Shown here one piece after another: positions 5,051 through 6,535 of a DNA stretch of 6,535 nt. A program made the position numbers and the translations under genes. This DNA is from Eubacteriaceae bacterium UBA7485 (GTDB lineage: Bacteria > Bacillota > Clostridia > Eubacteriales > Eubacteriaceae). How positions within the stretch are numbered: position 1 is the stretch's first letter; the number at the start of each line of letters is the position of its first letter. Location: positions 1-6,535 of the forward strand of contig DLOL01000003.1 of assembly GCA_002478485.1 (NCBI GenBank), read 5' to 3'. The notes under the pieces are model-generated. The model saw only the letters and a list, made by a program, of their open reading frames with translations, was not told the DNA's origin and made no database searches.

Positions 5051-6535
5051 TTATTCCTCCACTGCGCGAATTGCGTCCACCGGGCAGAGCTGCGCGCAGA
5101 CACTGCATCCAAGGCACATTTCCTCATCAATTGCGGTCTTGCCGTCTTCGTTCTTGTCAAAGGCAACAGCGGGACATCCGCTCTTCAGGCAGATCTTGCA
5201 GCTGATACAGGTGTCTGGGTCGACTCGATAGGTCTTATGAAACGCGTCCGGGAATTCTTCCTTGTCCTCTTTTGAGAAACGTTTAAGCGCGCATGGATAG
5301 CGGGTGATAATCACGGAGGGTTTTCCAAGAGAGGCCCCCCATTTGAGCGCGTCCCGGACAGCCGTTAAATCATTCGGATCCACGGTCCGCACCTCATCGA
5401 CGCCAAGCGCGCGGACGATGGCTTCAATATCCGCGATATTCGCTTCTTCCCCGGACAGCGTGTAGCCGGATCCGGGATTCTGCTGATGTCCGGTCATGCC
5501 GGTGATGCGGTTGTCGAGAATAACGGTGCATACATCCGACTGATTGTAGACGACATCGAGAAGCGAGGTCATGCCAGAATGAAAGAAGGTGGAGTCTCCC
5601 ATGACGGCAAAGACTTCTCTGTCTTCCCCTTTGATCTTGAAGGCTTTGGACACGCCGTGCGCGCCGGAGATGCCCGCTCCCATGCAGATCATCGCGTCCG
5701 TCGCGTTGTAAGGAGCCGCAAGCCCCAGGGAATAGCATCCGATATCTGAGAAGATCATCGCGTCCTTGTGTTTTCCAAGCTCAATGAAAAGGCCTCTGTG
5801 CGGGCATCCCGCGCAAAGAGCGGGCGGACGTCCGACCACAAGCTCCCCGTCGGGCGCGATTGTGTCACGCTCTTCGCCGCGGATGGCCTTTCGGATCACA
5901 TCGGGAAGCATTTCACCGTGGAGCGGCAGGACATCTTTTCCGGTCACGTCAATGCCCATCGCGCGGATTTCCTTCTCCATGACCGGATCGTTCTCTTCAA
6001 TCACGTAGATCGTATCGTTCATCTGGTCGAACTTGCGGATCAGCTCATCCGGAAGCGGATAGGAAAAACCGATATTGAGGTAGTTGACGTCATCCCCGAA
6101 AACTTCCTTCGCATACTGTCTTGAAATGCCGGAGGCAATCACGCCCGTGCGCTTTCCATTATCTTCAATGTAGTTCCATTTGGAGTGGTTGGATTCTTCC
6201 CGGGCCCCCTCCAGGTTCTTCTCAAGCTTCTGCTGCATGCCCTTTGCATGTGCGGGAAGCGGACAGTATTTGAGAACGTCTTTGTGATACGGTTTTTTTG
6301 CCGTGTCTTTCGCGTCTTCGCATTCCACGATGGATTTTGAGTGGCAGACGCGGGTGGTCATCCGGAAGAGGACCGGAATGTCATATTTTTCCGACAAGTC
6401 AAACGCGTCCTTTAACATGTCTTTCGCCTCCTGGCTGTCGGAGGGCTCAAACATTAAAAGGCGGGCCGAGCGGGCGTAGTTGCGGTTGTCCTGCTCGTTC
6501 TGGGATGAAAACATTCCTGGCTCGTCGGCCGTCAC
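5051..6535 (-). CDS. iorA: Indolepyruvate:ferredoxin oxidoreductase, alpha subunit (5' end cut by window edge)
   Basis: This is the catalytic, thiamine-diphosphate and Fe-S containing subunit. 494 residues are visible. The family is usually about 580-600 residues, so roughly the first 100 (most of the pyrimidine-binding domain) lie outside the window. The first visible codon, GTG, is internal and is not a start. Visible in order: the end of the pyrimidine-binding domain with the conserved SSQNEQDNR (10-18); a middle transketolase-C-like domain (about 125-235); RPPALCAGCPHRG (236-248), typical of IorA; the ThDP pyrophosphate-binding domain with GDSTFFHSG (313-321) through N342; and a C-terminal two-cluster ferredoxin domain. 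The cluster ligands are C443, C446, C449, C454 followed by Pro, and C474, C477, C480, C484 followed by Pro, fitting two [4Fe-4S] clusters. It works in aromatic amino acid fermentation and is oxygen-sensitive in known members. It is cotranscribed with iorB. Confidence 0.96.
   Translation of the reverse strand: MTADEPGMFSSQNEQDNRNYARSARLLMFEPSDSQEAKDMLKDAFDLSEKYDIPVLFRMTTRVCHSKSIVECEDAKDTAKKPYHKDVLKYCPLPAHAKGMQQKLEKNLEGAREESNHSKWNYIEDNGKRTGVIASGISRQYAKEVFGDDVNYLNIGFSYPLPDELIRKFDQMNDTIYVIEENDPVMEKEIRAMGIDVTGKDVLPLHGEMLPDVIRKAIRGEERDTIAPDGELVVGRPPALCAGCPHRGLFIELGKHKDAMIFSDIGCYSLGLAAPYNATDAMICMGAGISGAHGVSKAFKIKGEDREVFAVMGDSTFFHSGMTSLLDVVYNQSDVCTVILDNRITGMTGHQQNPGSGYTLSGEEANIADIEAIVRALGVDEVRTVDPNDLTAVRDALKWGASLGKPSVIITRYPCALKRFSKEDKEEFPDAFHKTYRVDPDTCISCKICLKSGCPAVAFDKNEDGKTAIDEEMCLGCSVCAQLCPVDAIRAVEE
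5056..5060 (-). promoter_or_regulatory. iorB ribosome binding site inside the end of iorA
   Basis: GGAGG is formed by the penultimate codons of iorA (Val-Glu-Glu-stop) and sits 8 nt before the iorB ATG. The overlap indicates translational coupling of the two subunits. Confidence 0.8.

Noticed and set aside
5768..6124. A 118-codon plus-strand frame opposite iorA
   Set aside because: It is antisense to conserved IorA domains and has no independent support.
6533..6535. GTG as a start codon for iorA
   Set aside because: It coincides with the window edge, and the protein is missing about 100 N-terminal residues of the thiamine-binding domain, so the codon is internal.

Overview
The window comes from an anaerobic bacterium, most likely a member of the Clostridia (Firmicutes). 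The evidence is a coenzyme-B12-dependent ribonucleotide reductase, an oxygen-sensitive indolepyruvate:ferredoxin oxidoreductase, PlsY-type lipid synthesis, strong AGGAGG-like ribosome binding sites and a small cysteine-rich protein of a kind I associate with Clostridia and archaea. No lineage-specific marker is present, so the assignment is an inference. Coding sequence favours G/C in third positions, while the intergenic gaps are AT-richer.

All five genes lie on the minus strand, in three transcription units, each closed by a clear intrinsic terminator. Read in the direction of transcription (high to low coordinates): (1) iorA (5' end beyond the window edge) and iorB, 3 bp apart, ending at a terminator at 4369-4412. 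(2) A 101-residue cysteine-rich protein and plsY, 3 bp apart, transcribed from somewhere in 4225-4368 and ending at a terminator at 3257-3282. (3) nrdJ alone, with its own upstream control region at 3064-3256 and a strong terminator at 15-51. No intergenic stretch exceeds 300 bp. The two larger gaps (3064-3294 and 4225-4474) are explained by leaders, probable promoters, operators and terminators.

Functionally, IorA/IorB oxidise aryl-pyruvates made from aromatic amino acids, yielding aryl-acetyl-CoA, CO2 and reduced ferredoxin. PlsY makes lysophosphatidic acid for membrane lipids. NrdJ makes deoxyribonucleotides with adenosylcobalamin as radical source. These are mostly housekeeping or core energy-metabolism genes and do not form one pathway.

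The most informative non-coding signal is a pair of 16-bp imperfect palindromes separated by 16 bp just upstream of nrdJ, which resemble tandem NrdR boxes. I found no mobile elements, CRISPR arrays, tRNA or rRNA genes, and nothing that amounts to a new biological system. The least characterised item is the cysteine-rich protein translationally coupled to plsY.
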